Shown here piece by piece: positions 33,809 through 43,279 of a stretch of 64,000 nucleotides of DNA. Source of the DNA: G963662905 sp965230045 (GTDB taxonomy: Bacteria; Bacteroidota; Bacteroidia; Bacteroidales; WRLA01). The notes under the pieces are model-generated. The model ran no database searches, was not told the origin of the DNA, and saw nothing but the letters and a program-made list of their open reading frames with translations. Where the stretch lies: NCBI GenBank assembly GCA_965230045.1, contig OZ245940.1:1302001-1366000 (forward strand). The letters run 5' to 3'. Within the stretch, counting starts at the first letter, position 1; each line of letters opens with the position of its first letter. The position numbers and the translations under genes were made by a program.

Positions 33809-36637
33809 CTAATAAAGCGACACAAAATCAATGCGCAGCAGAAATTCAAAGCGCCAGTTTTTTGCTTCGGGCAGGTAAATGCTGCGCAAACCCACATCCA
33901 TGGGGGCGATCATCTCAAAAAGATGCAGGTCGGCATTAAGCTCTGCACCGATTGTTTTGTATTCATGCCACTGATCGGCATCAAATCCACGGGCATAATC
34001 GAAGAAGAAAGTTGCTTTCAGCCGCTTCAGGTATAGCAAACCGTTAATCGTCCAATCAGGGTAAGCCAGTGGCATTTTGTAGTTTAGGTGAAACGACCAG
34101 AGTTTTTCATTTCGCTGTCCGCTGATGCCGCGTGGATAGGAAACCACAGACGAAAAAATGTCGCCATTGGAATTTCTTTGCTGATAGGCCGCATAAAGTC
34201 CCAGCCCGTGATGGCGCGCCAAAGCCGGCAAATAAAAATAAGATTCAGCTGCGTACAGGCTTCCGCCGCCTTCATGAAAGGGCAAAGTACGCAGGTTCAG
34301 ATCAAGCACTTGTCCAAAACGTGCATACATATCCAGTTCGGTCTTTTTTCTTAAATTGCTGAAATACAAACGGTAATCCAAAATATGATATTCCTGTCGG
34401 CCACGCAAGAGCTGCGATGAAGCTGCATCATCAAATAAGGTATAGTTATAGCCTGTTTCTAATTGCAAAAAACGTCCGTAGCGCCCACGGCTCAAATGAA
34501 AAGGGAGGGCGGCCTTGCTTTCCAGGCTATATTGATTCCAAATGCAATCGTAATAATTCCCTTCATATTCCAGCTTGCGCGATGGCCGGCTGTATTCTGC
34601 ACGCAGGCTCAACTCGGGATACCAGCCTTTGTAAGTATAATCCGCAAACCAGATGCCGTATTCATCATTAATTTCATACTCATAACCCGCAGAGAAAAAG
34701 GACGTACTTAAAAGGTTTTGCGATTGTACCGAAAAACCCGGCTTGACTTCATAGCTGCCCGCATCGACGCTGATAGGCCCCCAGCTGTGAAAATCAAACA
34801 AATGCGGAAATTTACGGTATCGTGAAATCCTGTATTCCTCATGCAGCACAGTATCATTGGAAAATTTTAAAGGGCGCTGATCCGAAATTGCTTCGGCAAG
34901 TGGGAAATTAGGCACAGACGCTTTTGCCTCCTTTAGGGTATTTTTCGCGACAGAAAGAATGATAGGACTAAATCCATTTTTGGTATATCCACTGTAAATC
35001 AGGCTGTCGTTTTTTATTGTGCCAAAATCTGCGGCAAAAGGCTCCTGCGTCAGTTGATAAAGTTTTTTGGTTTTCAGATGATAGCTGTAAACCTGATCCA
35101 GGCCATTGAACGAAGCCGTAAAAACCAGTTGGTTTTCATCAGCACTGAGGTGGCTTAAATTATATTTGCCAAAAGGGATGATTACATTCCAATGCCCATT
35201 TTCCGGATTGAGCGCCATAATCCCTTTGCCTTTTTCGGAAACGGCAAAAAGATAAACCAGCTTTTCCAGGCAAACAGGCTCTGAAATTTCCAAAGAATGC
35301 GGAGGATAGAAATCTTGAGCTTTTTCTTCTTTTAGGTGACGGATGTGCAGAGCGCTTTTACTGTTTTCGTCAAGGCGTATGGCCAGTAGTTTTTTTCTGT
35401 CCGCGCTCAGGGACGGACTGTACCAACGGCCTTTGGCGGTTAAGGCCGTTTTGCGCTCAGTAGAAAAATTATAAAGGACAATGCGGCTGTAGCTCCGGTT
35501 CGACCAGCGCAAATCCGGGACGATTTCTGCATAAAGGAAGTAATCTTCCGTTAGGGAAACATGATCCGGCAAATAATAGCCCGGACGGAATATCTTCTGT
35601 ACCGAACCATCCTTAGGGATTTTCCCGATAAAATCGATTTCAGCTTTGGGGCGGAACAAAGCCATAATAGCTCCATCAGAAGTAATGACCGGCTTTGTAA
35701 TATTGCAATAAAATTTCTTTTCCGTTTTGATGCGATGCTGATCCAGCGAATCCGGCTCAAAGCCTTCCTTCTGCCAATCTGCTTTTAAGGTATCCATTGT
35801 ACCCTGATACCACTGCCATTTATTTTTTTCGCTTTGCTGTTTGATGCCCCGGGAAAAAGGCGTAATCTGCCAGGGATTGCGGGCAACATTTTGAACCACA
35901 TGCTTCCAAAAATCCGTTCCATAATCTTTATATGCCTGGGCTACGAGATAATAGCCCAGTTCATAGCGGTTGGGCACAAAATCCCGGTAGGAACCAAATG
36001 TTGCTTTTGCATAGGAAAAAAGGCCTTCCCGGAGCAGCTGGGTTTTGAGGTATTTTTCAAAGGCCGGTTGCCTGCCCCGTCCTGCTTTTGTTAATGCTGT
36101 TTCATTGCTTACCGCATCGCCTTCCATAAACCACATGGGCAGGTAAAGCCCCAAAACAGCTCCTGTAGCCTGCTGCCCGAAAACATAGCTTAACCCTTTT
36201 GTAAAACCTTGATTTAAAGCATTTAATTGAACTACATGCCGGTATTCGTGTACGGCAAGTTGCGGTAGCCACTGCTGTGCATAAGAATCCTGTGGCGGCA
36301 CAGAATAAATCTCCATACGGTCGGGCGCCCAGGCAACAAAACCATTGGAATACAGGCTGTGCATATGCAGCCAGACCGGAATGGGTTTGGGTACAATGCC
36401 CATATTTTGAGAAGAAGCTGAAATATTATTTTGAAGAAGGGCGGCAAACTTTTTCGCTGTGGTTTCATGCCCTGCCGGAAAAACGACCGAAATATTTTGG
36501 GTTTGGAGCTGATACCATTTTTGGGAAGCAGGCTCCTGGCCGCTGCTGTAAAACTGGGCGAGGGCAGGAGCCGACAAAAAGCAAAAAAGGAGGATGCTCA
36601 AAACACCCTCCTTTTTTATAATATAAAATGCTTTCAA
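33809..36637 (-). CDS. Outer-membrane protein with peptidase MA-like, propeller and barrel regions
   Basis: A 942-residue exported protein. The signal peptide ends in APALAQ. An N-terminal metallopeptidase-like domain (about 30-270) contains AVHEYRHVVQ (HExxH) and, about 40 residues on, WFMEGDAVS, which could provide the third Glu ligand of a gluzincin. TolB/WD40-like blades follow (about 300-600). The last 300 residues are rich in alternating aromatic strands (FSVQSQNLLSTSFFSAGYEYEI, LQLETGYNYTLF) and end RFEFLLRIDFVSLY, as expected of an outer-membrane barrel. It is the last gene of a same-strand series, starting eight bases after the small CTERM-like gene. Substrate unknown. Confidence 0.78.
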   Translation of the reverse strand: MKAFYIIKKEGVLSILLFCFLSAPALAQFYSSGQEPASQKWYQLQTQNISVVFPAGHETTAKKFAALLQNNISASSQNMGIVPKPIPVWLHMHSLYSNGFVAWAPDRMEIYSVPPQDSYAQQWLPQLAVHEYRHVVQLNALNQGFTKGLSYVFGQQATGAVLGLYLPMWFMEGDAVSNETALTKAGRGRQPAFEKYLKTQLLREGLFSYAKATFGSYRDFVPNRYELGYYLVAQAYKDYGTDFWKHVVQNVARNPWQITPFSRGIKQQSEKNKWQWYQGTMDTLKADWQKEGFEPDSLDQHRIKTEKKFYCNITKPVITSDGAIMALFRPKAEIDFIGKIPKDGSVQKIFRPGYYLPDHVSLTEDYFLYAEIVPDLRWSNRSYSRIVLYNFSTERKTALTAKGRWYSPSLSADRKKLLAIRLDENSKSALHIRHLKEEKAQDFYPPHSLEISEPVCLEKLVYLFAVSEKGKGIMALNPENGHWNVIIPFGKYNLSHLSADENQLVFTASFNGLDQVYSYHLKTKKLYQLTQEPFAADFGTIKNDSLIYSGYTKNGFSPIILSVAKNTLKEAKASVPNFPLAEAISDQRPLKFSNDTVLHEEYRISRYRKFPHLFDFHSWGPISVDAGSYEVKPGFSVQSQNLLSTSFFSAGYEYEINDEYGIWFADYTYKGWYPELSLRAEYSRPSRKLEYEGNYYDCIWNQYSLESKAALPFHLSRGRYGRFLQLETGYNYTLFDDAASSQLLRGRQEYHILDYRLYFSNLRKKTELDMYARFGQVLDLNLRTLPFHEGGGSLYAAESYFYLPALARHHGLGLYAAYQQRNSNGDIFSSVVSYPRGISGQRNEKLWSFHLNYKMPLAYPDWTINGLLYLKRLKATFFFDYARGFDADQWHEYKTIGAELNADLHLFEMIAPMDVGLRSIYLPEAKNWRFEFLLRIDFVSLY

Positions 36638-36645
36638 AGCAATTA

Positions 36646-36909
36646 TTATTCGTTATCAGTTGACTTGGCAGCATCCAAGCGTGTATCATACCATTTTTTT
36701 GCAGCATAACCTGCTCCAAGCACTGCCAGTATCAATAATCCTCCTCCGATTGATGCGCCTCCGCCAATTGGTCTTGCATTTGTCCCTGCCGCTCCTGTTA
36801 CCGGATTGCCCCCTGGTGGTGGTGGTGCATCGGCATAGAGCGAAGAGGAAATGATCAATAACAGTCCTAAGGTACAACCAAATAAAATCTGTCTAACCTT
36901 CCCAGTCAT
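36646..36909 (-). CDS. Small Gly/Pro-rich protein with C-terminal membrane anchor (CTERM-like), copy 2
   Basis: An 87-residue protein in three parts: a signal peptide (about 1-26, ending SLYA-DA), a Pro/Gly-rich linker with APPPPGGNPVTG and RPIGGGASIGGG, and a Gly-rich hydrophobic segment (about 52-68) followed by AAKKWYD and a polar tail. The layout (motif, membrane helix, basic residues) is like the PEP-CTERM or PID-CTERM short proteins of Gram-negatives; assignment to a named family is from memory. It lies 50 bases after the 946-residue cargo gene and resembles the gene at 39930-40169. Confidence 0.7.
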   Translation of the reverse strand: MTGKVRQILFGCTLGLLLIISSSLYADAPPPPGGNPVTGAAGTNARPIGGGASIGGGLLILAVLGAGYAAKKWYDTRLDAAKSTDNE

Positions 36910-36959
36910 TTATTTTAATTCTTTCAATTATATCTTGCAAACGCTGCAAATATATGATT

Positions 36960-39800
36960 TTAATTTATAATAAGCTTCTGAACTTTGTTAATGTTGTTCC
37001 CAGTAAGCCTTATTACGCAGGTTTTCACATTATGTTGCATATAAATGCGGCTTGTGCCTGTTTTGTTCACCAGAGTTTTGTTAATTAATTTTCCGGTAAT
37101 GTCAAAAACTTCCACAGTAAGAGGCAACTGAACATCTTCCCCTAAGACAGCGATATTTATGTATTGGTTGTCCGAATTGATCCTGATCAAATCATTTTTT
37201 AAGGTAAGTTGACCGGGGATGCTGGTATTTTCGCCAAAAAGCATTTCAAAACGATTTAAATAATATCCTGAATCCAGTTCCACTTCGAAAACAGGATTCT
37301 CAGTCAGATCAAAAACATCTCCTGTTTCCAAATCGCGCACTTTGATTGGAATTTCATGCTGGAAGCTTTCCATTTCTGTGGCAGTAAATTGGAATGTTCC
37401 ATCCATTGCAACAAAAATGCCAAGCGGCACAATGGCTTTATCCTTCATTTCCGGAGGGAGCGCATTGATTGATAATTCTGTTCCATCCTCTATATATGTG
37501 AAAATTTGTGGAATTTCATAATTACCGTACATTTTGTAGGCATCCCCGATTTTATCGTATGCTTCGTTTGCGTTTTCGAGGAAGCGGACAATTAACTCAT
37601 CTGTTAATTCCTCATGAGTTATTTCGTTAATTCTAATACGAATATAATCGGGTACACTAACTGTATCCTCTTTATATAAAGTTGAGGGAGCAACATTTCT
37701 GGCTGAATTTGAAAAAGAAATGCTAGAATTATCTGTTGCAGTACGAACAAAAAAACCTTGGAATGGAGGGATGTATTGGCTCGCTCCATTAATACCAAGA
37801 TCTCCTTGAAAAGCTACAAATTGACTACCATTCCAGGCATAATACCCGTCATTTTCAAGTTGTCCTATGCTGGCCTTTTTCCAATCCAAATGGGATGGAT
37901 AGGGGTTGCCAACCAGATTCCAACCGTAACCATCATCAACGCTTCCACTACAATCTAAAGTTATTGACTGTACTTTATTATTATAGTTACTTGCAGAAAA
38001 TTCAAAAGTTTGTGCCGAACCGGCTATCCACATTTTATATCCTTGTTTGATATTTATCCCTGTTGTTGTAGGCTCTATATAGGACCAACAATCCTCGCAA
38101 TATTCATTTTCTCCCGGATGACCTCCATTTTCATTATAATAAGATAAATATACCTCAGGATTATGATTCAAATAAAAATCATTGGAAGTCACACCACTCA
38201 TGGGAACAGAAACAAATACCCATCGATTACCAGGTATATATTGTTGAAAAACAGCGTTCCCATTTTGAATTGTTAAGTTTGATGTAGCATCTACTAAAGC
38301 AATTTCTCCTGTTGAACTAGAATTCGATTCAATTGTGACATCCCCATCACTAACAGTTAAAGTACGCTGAGGTACAACTATAACAGATGCACTCGCCTTT
38401 ATTGTTAAATATTTACACGAAGAATTGACCGTCACTATGGGTTGATTCGCTGGGGCAGAGGGGATTATTGCCCCAATGGTGGCTGTCGGAAGAGTATTAT
38501 ACTCCCAGTTTTCCGGGTCATTCCAAAATCTGTTCTTACTTCCGTCCCATTCTACTTCATCCACATCCAAAGTCGTTACCGGACCAATAATATTGGAATA
38601 ATCACTGTTTCCACTGGCATTTTTTGCCCTTAAGCGGTAGTAGTAATCCGTACTGGGGCTTAAACCAGAAACGACCTGACTAATGCTTGCGCCTCCACTT
38701 ACTTCATAATTCTCATACGAACCAACAAATGTTCCAAAGGTATTGGTCAGGGATACATCCAGCAAGTAGCTTGAAGCGCCGGTTTCTTGTTGCCAGTTAG
38801 CTGTAAACTGGGATACCCCGATACTTGAAGCAGCGGTAGCGGTTGGCGCATCGCAAATGGTAATGGTATTGTCGGTGGCGGAATTACCAGTAGTGCCTCC
38901 TGTTGACAATTTAGCCCTAATGCGGCAATAATACACTGTGCCTGCAGCTAATCCAGTAACGTTATATGTGGTATTTGCATTACCTGTGTTCAAGTTATTG
39001 AACCCTGATACGAAATTAGTAAAAGATGCATCTGTAGCAACATCAAGTCTATAGGAAGAGGCTGTCCCAGCAAAGCTCCATGCAATATCAAATTCATCAG
39101 TAGCGTGACCACTAACACTAAAGCCTGTGATGACAGGCACAGCTCCAGTAGTGAACTCTTTATCATTTCCGTATAAGGTTTCGGGTGTTCCCGAAGAAAC
39201 ATCTGTTGCTACAATCCGAAAATGATATGTTTCCCCGGAAGTTAAACCACTAAGTGAAGCATTAACATCAGTTGTTGTGCTATAATCATTATCGGGCGTT
39301 GAATTTCCATAAGAGGTAGTTGTTCCCCATTCAAAATGGACATCTTCAAGTGGTACGGTTGAACCCATTTCAACATAACCATTTAAAGTTGCTGTTGTAG
39401 TGTTTATATCAGTTGCATTGTCTGTTGTTATAATAGCTGCGGTATAATCAAGGGTAGTAAATGTTTCAGATTCTGTATCAAAATATTCGCCATCATAATA
39501 ATATTGCACATAAAATTCATAATCAGTGTTTTCTGTTAGATCTTCCAACACAATCTGCGAATCATCAGGCCCCGTAAGGGAAGGAGGAACACCTGTTATT
39601 GGTGGATTATAGTTTACTGCTCCAACCTCTCTGTAATAAAACTTAATTCTGGATGCGTATTCGCCAATGTCAGTAAATTCAGCTTCAGCGAGGGCTGTTG
39701 TAGCTGTTATATCGCTGACTGACAGAGTCACATTAAGCTGCGAAAATAACGGCATTTGAAATACTGCCAGTAAAAATGCAAGTATTAATATTTTTTTCAT
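36960..39800 (-). CDS. Large T9SS cargo with fibronectin type III-like domains
   Basis: A 946-residue secreted protein. The signal peptide ends PLFSQ. There are about four fibronectin III-like modules (about 20-410) with typical phrases LTENTDYEFYVQYYY, LTSGETYHFRIVATD, LAAGTVYYCRIRAKL and LSPSTDYYYRLRAKN. A region starting VEWDGSKNRFWNDPENWEYN (about 415) is common in T9SS cargo, and GWNLVGNPYPSHLDW lies near 640. The C-terminal 75 residues (VEVFDITGKLINKTLVNKTG onward) are a T9SS type A sorting domain. It shares the GWNLVGNPYPS and NDPENW/NEPLNW blocks and the gene neighbour pattern with the 952-residue protein upstream, suggesting a duplicated module. Confidence 0.88.
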   Translation of the reverse strand: MKKILILAFLLAVFQMPLFSQLNVTLSVSDITATTALAEAEFTDIGEYASRIKFYYREVGAVNYNPPITGVPPSLTGPDDSQIVLEDLTENTDYEFYVQYYYDGEYFDTESETFTTLDYTAAIITTDNATDINTTTATLNGYVEMGSTVPLEDVHFEWGTTTSYGNSTPDNDYSTTTDVNASLSGLTSGETYHFRIVATDVSSGTPETLYGNDKEFTTGAVPVITGFSVSGHATDEFDIAWSFAGTASSYRLDVATDASFTNFVSGFNNLNTGNANTTYNVTGLAAGTVYYCRIRAKLSTGGTTGNSATDNTITICDAPTATAASSIGVSQFTANWQQETGASSYLLDVSLTNTFGTFVGSYENYEVSGGASISQVVSGLSPSTDYYYRLRAKNASGNSDYSNIIGPVTTLDVDEVEWDGSKNRFWNDPENWEYNTLPTATIGAIIPSAPANQPIVTVNSSCKYLTIKASASVIVVPQRTLTVSDGDVTIESNSSSTGEIALVDATSNLTIQNGNAVFQQYIPGNRWVFVSVPMSGVTSNDFYLNHNPEVYLSYYNENGGHPGENEYCEDCWSYIEPTTTGINIKQGYKMWIAGSAQTFEFSASNYNNKVQSITLDCSGSVDDGYGWNLVGNPYPSHLDWKKASIGQLENDGYYAWNGSQFVAFQGDLGINGASQYIPPFQGFFVRTATDNSSISFSNSARNVAPSTLYKEDTVSVPDYIRIRINEITHEELTDELIVRFLENANEAYDKIGDAYKMYGNYEIPQIFTYIEDGTELSINALPPEMKDKAIVPLGIFVAMDGTFQFTATEMESFQHEIPIKVRDLETGDVFDLTENPVFEVELDSGYYLNRFEMLFGENTSIPGQLTLKNDLIRINSDNQYINIAVLGEDVQLPLTVEVFDITGKLINKTLVNKTGTSRIYMQHNVKTCVIRLTGNNINKVQKLIIN

Positions 39801-39929
39801 TAACTTTTTGTTTTAAAGTAAACTAAAAAAGCAGCTCTTTATCGGAAAAGAACTTATTATCCATAAAAAATATTCCAGGCCAGATGGTTAAATCAATGCT
39901 TGGAATATTTTTTTAAAAAGCCATAAAAT

Positions 39930-40169
39930 CTAATCATTCAACTTCTTCCAGCCCTGATACACTTTACGTGCACCATAGGCTCCACCCATAGCAAGAAGGA
40001 TTCCGATTCCTCCGGCTAAACCGGCAGCGCCACCAATAGGACCGCCATTTGCCGGATCAGTACCTCCGCCGGCACCATCATCATCAGGGTGTGGTGGTTG
40101 TGCGTTCAGGCTGAGGCTCAGGACAAAAGCAAATACTGTGAGGCTAAAAAACTTTATTATATTTTTCAT
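39930..40169 (-). CDS. Small Gly/Pro-rich protein with C-terminal membrane anchor (CTERM-like), copy 1
   Basis: A 79-residue protein with a signal peptide (about 1-23, LSLNA-QPP), an acidic Gly/Pro-rich linker (PHPDDDGAGGGTDPANGGPIGG), a Gly-rich hydrophobic helix (about 46-64, GGIGILLAMGGAYGARK) and a basic end (WKKLND). PIGG, the Gly-rich helix and GxxYGARK/GYAAKK are shared with the protein at 36646-36909. It lies 20 bases after the 952-residue cargo gene. Confidence 0.7.
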   Translation of the reverse strand: MKNIIKFFSLTVFAFVLSLSLNAQPPHPDDDGAGGGTDPANGGPIGGAAGLAGGIGILLAMGGAYGARKVYQGWKKLND

Positions 40170-40189
40170 GATCTTTGTATTTTAAATCC

Positions 40190-43048
40190 TTAATAAACAA
40201 TTTTCTTACTGTAAACGCCTTCCAAAGTCACCATCTGTATAATATAAACAGATTTGGCTGCAGGAAGTTGTATGGCCGTTTGATTTTGTGCATTGGAAAC
40301 ATCTTTCAATAGTTTTCCGCTCACATCATAGAGGCGAATTTGCTCTACCTTCATTTCTCCGGCATTCACCATCAGTTGGTTGCCATTCAGCCATACATTG
40401 AAGGGGAAATAATCCTTATCCGCTATACCCGTAGTATTCAGCATCAATTTGAAACGGGCCGGATCGTCATTTACGGAATAATTGAATTCATATTGATCAA
40501 TTTCCCTTAAATCAACATGAATATTTTCTTTTCTGTCATATAAATGCAGCGCAATATCATCGTCAATCTCAGAGGTTCCTTTCAAACCAATTTTATACAC
40601 GCCATCAGTACCAGCATAAAATCCAATTTCAACGGATGCGGGTTTGTTTTGACTGTCGTAGGCATTATTGGTGAAGTAGGCGCCATCTTCAATTACATAA
40701 ACCTGAGGGCTTAATTCACTCCAATGGAAAAACTTCGTAATGTCCCAATCGTAATCAAAGCCCGGGCCGGCATTTTCCCTGAAATATACATTCATATAAT
40801 CTTTCAGACCTGTTTCATTTTCGGCTACAAAGGCCAGCACATTATGCATATCAAAATCGCTTTTCAGGAAAGTGGCCTGATTGCTTACCCTGTAAGAATT
40901 TTTAAAAGTCAGGTCGGTATTATTGGTGATACACTTTACGAAAAAGCCCTGCATAGCAGGAATAATACTTGAAGGATTACCAACAGGGGGTGTTTCTGGC
41001 TTATAAGAATTAACATTATCTCCATCCACCACATAAAGCGTATTATCCAGTCCGGCAGGATAGGCATCATCTGTAACCAAATTCCAATCCACAGCAGATG
41101 GGTAAGGATTGCCCACAAGGTTCCATCCGCTTTGACCTTCTGTTTTTGTACAGGTAATGGATTTGTTTCCTGTATTTAAGGATCCGGTAAATTCCAACAT
41201 TTTCGTTGTTGATGCGCCTGTGCCATAATAATACATCGTGGCATATCCTTCCATGTCGGTATCTACAGTAGGATCTTCCCCAACATTAACATATGCGCCG
41301 GTACTCTCGTCAAAAGTCCTTAAGAAACAATTCCAGAAAACATCACTACTGTTAAAACTAGCTACAGGAGAACTAATTAAATGCCATCTATTATTATTGC
41401 CTACTTCTGCACCCCTGAGTTCCAGTTGAACTGTTTTTGAGCCTGTTATTGTAACTCCATTTGTTGTTTGATCGACTAAAGCAGCAGGATATGAATTGAT
41501 GGAATATTCTGATTCAAGTGTAAGATTTCCTGAAACGGATAAAGTACCATTACTTTGCACCGTTAAAGTTGCGTTTGGTTCAATAGTTAAGTTCTTACAA
41601 GTAGCAGCATTTCCTCCTGAAATTACTGGCAGGTTATCACTAGTTTCGGTTACATCAGCAATTGTTACATCGGTAGATGCATCGGGTACTGTTAGATTAT
41701 CCCAGTTCAGGGGTTCATTCCAACTATTGTTTTCTGCACCTAACCATTTACCCGCATCACCGGTGCTCAGATTAATATCATCTATATCGATATAATTTCC
41801 GTCACCTGCACTTTTTGCATGAAACCCTATATAATAAACTCCATTTGTTGCAGGAGTAAAGCCTTTATGAAATAATGTCCAGCTTGTTGATGAAATTGTG
41901 TAATCTTCATCAATAACCGTTGTCATTGAAGTTGAAGCATCTAAACCATATAAAATATCCATGGTCTCAGTATCTGCGCCTGAACGACAATAAAAATCCA
42001 GAATATAGGTCGTACCTGCAAGCAGATAAACCGGCTGACTGAAAAGCCAGGTGTTTTTTGGATTGGCATCAGTTTGAGTCACCTCAATACCGTATGTACC
42101 GCTACGCTTAGCGGATTGAGCAATTTGCCAGGAATTAGCATTTACGCCAGTTTCGACGGTCCAGCCTAACGGCATGACGCCTCCGTCTTCAAAACCTTCC
42201 GTCATGGATTCATCTAATGCAGTCATAGCTGAAGCTTCAACCCCATCGCTATAGCTATTTTCTTTTCCACTTGAAATTGAAAATGCTTTGTAGTAATACA
42301 TAGCGCCGGTGTTTAAACTTGTATGACTGAATGAAGTACCTGAACCATTATAGATTACCGTTCCTCCACCTGTTATTTCATCATCAACCAAATAGGAGCC
42401 GGTTGGCTCACCAAATGTATTGGTACTGTTATAGGCAATCATTACATTATCGTCCGCTAGATTTTTAGACCAAGACAGGTCAATAGCGGAGGTTCCTGCG
42501 CTAACTGCTGTAAAGTTTGTTGGATTGTCTACAGAGCTTGGCTGAGTTAAAGTGAGAGTGCCGGTTTTATTATCCCCATCTACACCCGTTAAAGTCCAAT
42601 CAATTTCTAAATTTCCACTAAAAGCAGCAGGAATTGTAATATTCACAACAAAAGGATTGCTTGTCTTTATTGGGCCTGATCCATTGTTTACGTAATTAAC
42701 TGTATAATCATTTGCCAGAGGTAGGGAAATATCAAGACTATAATTAACCCATCCTCCTGGAGTAACTATTGTAGCAGAACAATCATCGGGATTCACTGTA
42801 ATGGTTGATGGGAATTCAAATTCAACACCTGAGATCCATTCGATGTCATCACCTCCGTATTCAACAGTAAGATTTATATCCATGGTATTACCTGCGGTAT
42901 AAAACTCCGTGCTGGTTGTAACTTCAGAAGTTCCCAAGTCCCTCACCCCCGAGGAAGATTTAAAATCACGATTTTGTCCATAACTCCCCACTGCAAGAAA
43001 AGCAAATAGCAGCAGGCTTAAAGCGAAGGGTAAAGCTTTCTTTTTCAT
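40190..43048 (-). CDS. Large T9SS cargo with choice-of-anchor-like and fibronectin-like domains
   Basis: A 952-residue secreted protein whose signal peptide ends GSYGQ. A beta-rich region (about 35-170) precedes a fibronectin-like module (about 175-275, SAIDLSWSKNLADDN), a jelly-roll domain of the choice-of-anchor J type (about 280-430, GFEDGGVMPLGWTVE and YYIGFHAKSAGDGNYIDIDDI), then KWLGAENNSWNEPLNWDN, GWNLVGNPYPSAVDWN near 665 and a C-terminal T9SS type A sorting domain (LYDVSGKLLKDVSNAQNQ to the end). It leads the five-gene series down to 33809 and has a promoter upstream. Confidence 0.88.
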   Translation of the reverse strand: MKKKALPFALSLLLFAFLAVGSYGQNRDFKSSSGVRDLGTSEVTTSTEFYTAGNTMDINLTVEYGGDDIEWISGVEFEFPSTITVNPDDCSATIVTPGGWVNYSLDISLPLANDYTVNYVNNGSGPIKTSNPFVVNITIPAAFSGNLEIDWTLTGVDGDNKTGTLTLTQPSSVDNPTNFTAVSAGTSAIDLSWSKNLADDNVMIAYNSTNTFGEPTGSYLVDDEITGGGTVIYNGSGTSFSHTSLNTGAMYYYKAFSISSGKENSYSDGVEASAMTALDESMTEGFEDGGVMPLGWTVETGVNANSWQIAQSAKRSGTYGIEVTQTDANPKNTWLFSQPVYLLAGTTYILDFYCRSGADTETMDILYGLDASTSMTTVIDEDYTISSTSWTLFHKGFTPATNGVYYIGFHAKSAGDGNYIDIDDINLSTGDAGKWLGAENNSWNEPLNWDNLTVPDASTDVTIADVTETSDNLPVISGGNAATCKNLTIEPNATLTVQSNGTLSVSGNLTLESEYSINSYPAALVDQTTNGVTITGSKTVQLELRGAEVGNNNRWHLISSPVASFNSSDVFWNCFLRTFDESTGAYVNVGEDPTVDTDMEGYATMYYYGTGASTTKMLEFTGSLNTGNKSITCTKTEGQSGWNLVGNPYPSAVDWNLVTDDAYPAGLDNTLYVVDGDNVNSYKPETPPVGNPSSIIPAMQGFFVKCITNNTDLTFKNSYRVSNQATFLKSDFDMHNVLAFVAENETGLKDYMNVYFRENAGPGFDYDWDITKFFHWSELSPQVYVIEDGAYFTNNAYDSQNKPASVEIGFYAGTDGVYKIGLKGTSEIDDDIALHLYDRKENIHVDLREIDQYEFNYSVNDDPARFKLMLNTTGIADKDYFPFNVWLNGNQLMVNAGEMKVEQIRLYDVSGKLLKDVSNAQNQTAIQLPAAKSVYIIQMVTLEGVYSKKIVY

Positions 43049-43089
43049 ATGATTACATTTTTTACAAACCTTAAATCAAACTATCAAGG

Positions 43090-43120
43090 CAAAAATAGAG
43101 AATTGAAAGCACAATATCAA
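43090..43120 (-). promoter_or_regulatory. Promoter of the cargo/CTERM series
   Basis: The minus strand shows TATTTTTG (43090-43097), with a TTG about 20 bases further upstream, 42 bases before the start of the 952-residue cargo gene. Confidence 0.6.
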
Positions 43121-43279
43121 TCTTTTTAACAAAAAAATGTGTAAAATTCAGGTGAAATTTTTAGGAAGCTAATAATATTGTGTATGGAGAAGAGCTGTAA
43201 TTTTTATTGAGATCACCTAAAGTGCTCTGCTTGTGGAGTTTATTAAAAACAGTTGTTTTGGGGTGCATTTTCCTGCACT

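Noticed and set aside
33524..34036. 170-codon plus-strand frame next to the surface-peptidase gene
   Set aside because: Nearly half of it is antisense to the 3' end of a well-supported gene and it shows no signal peptide or domain.
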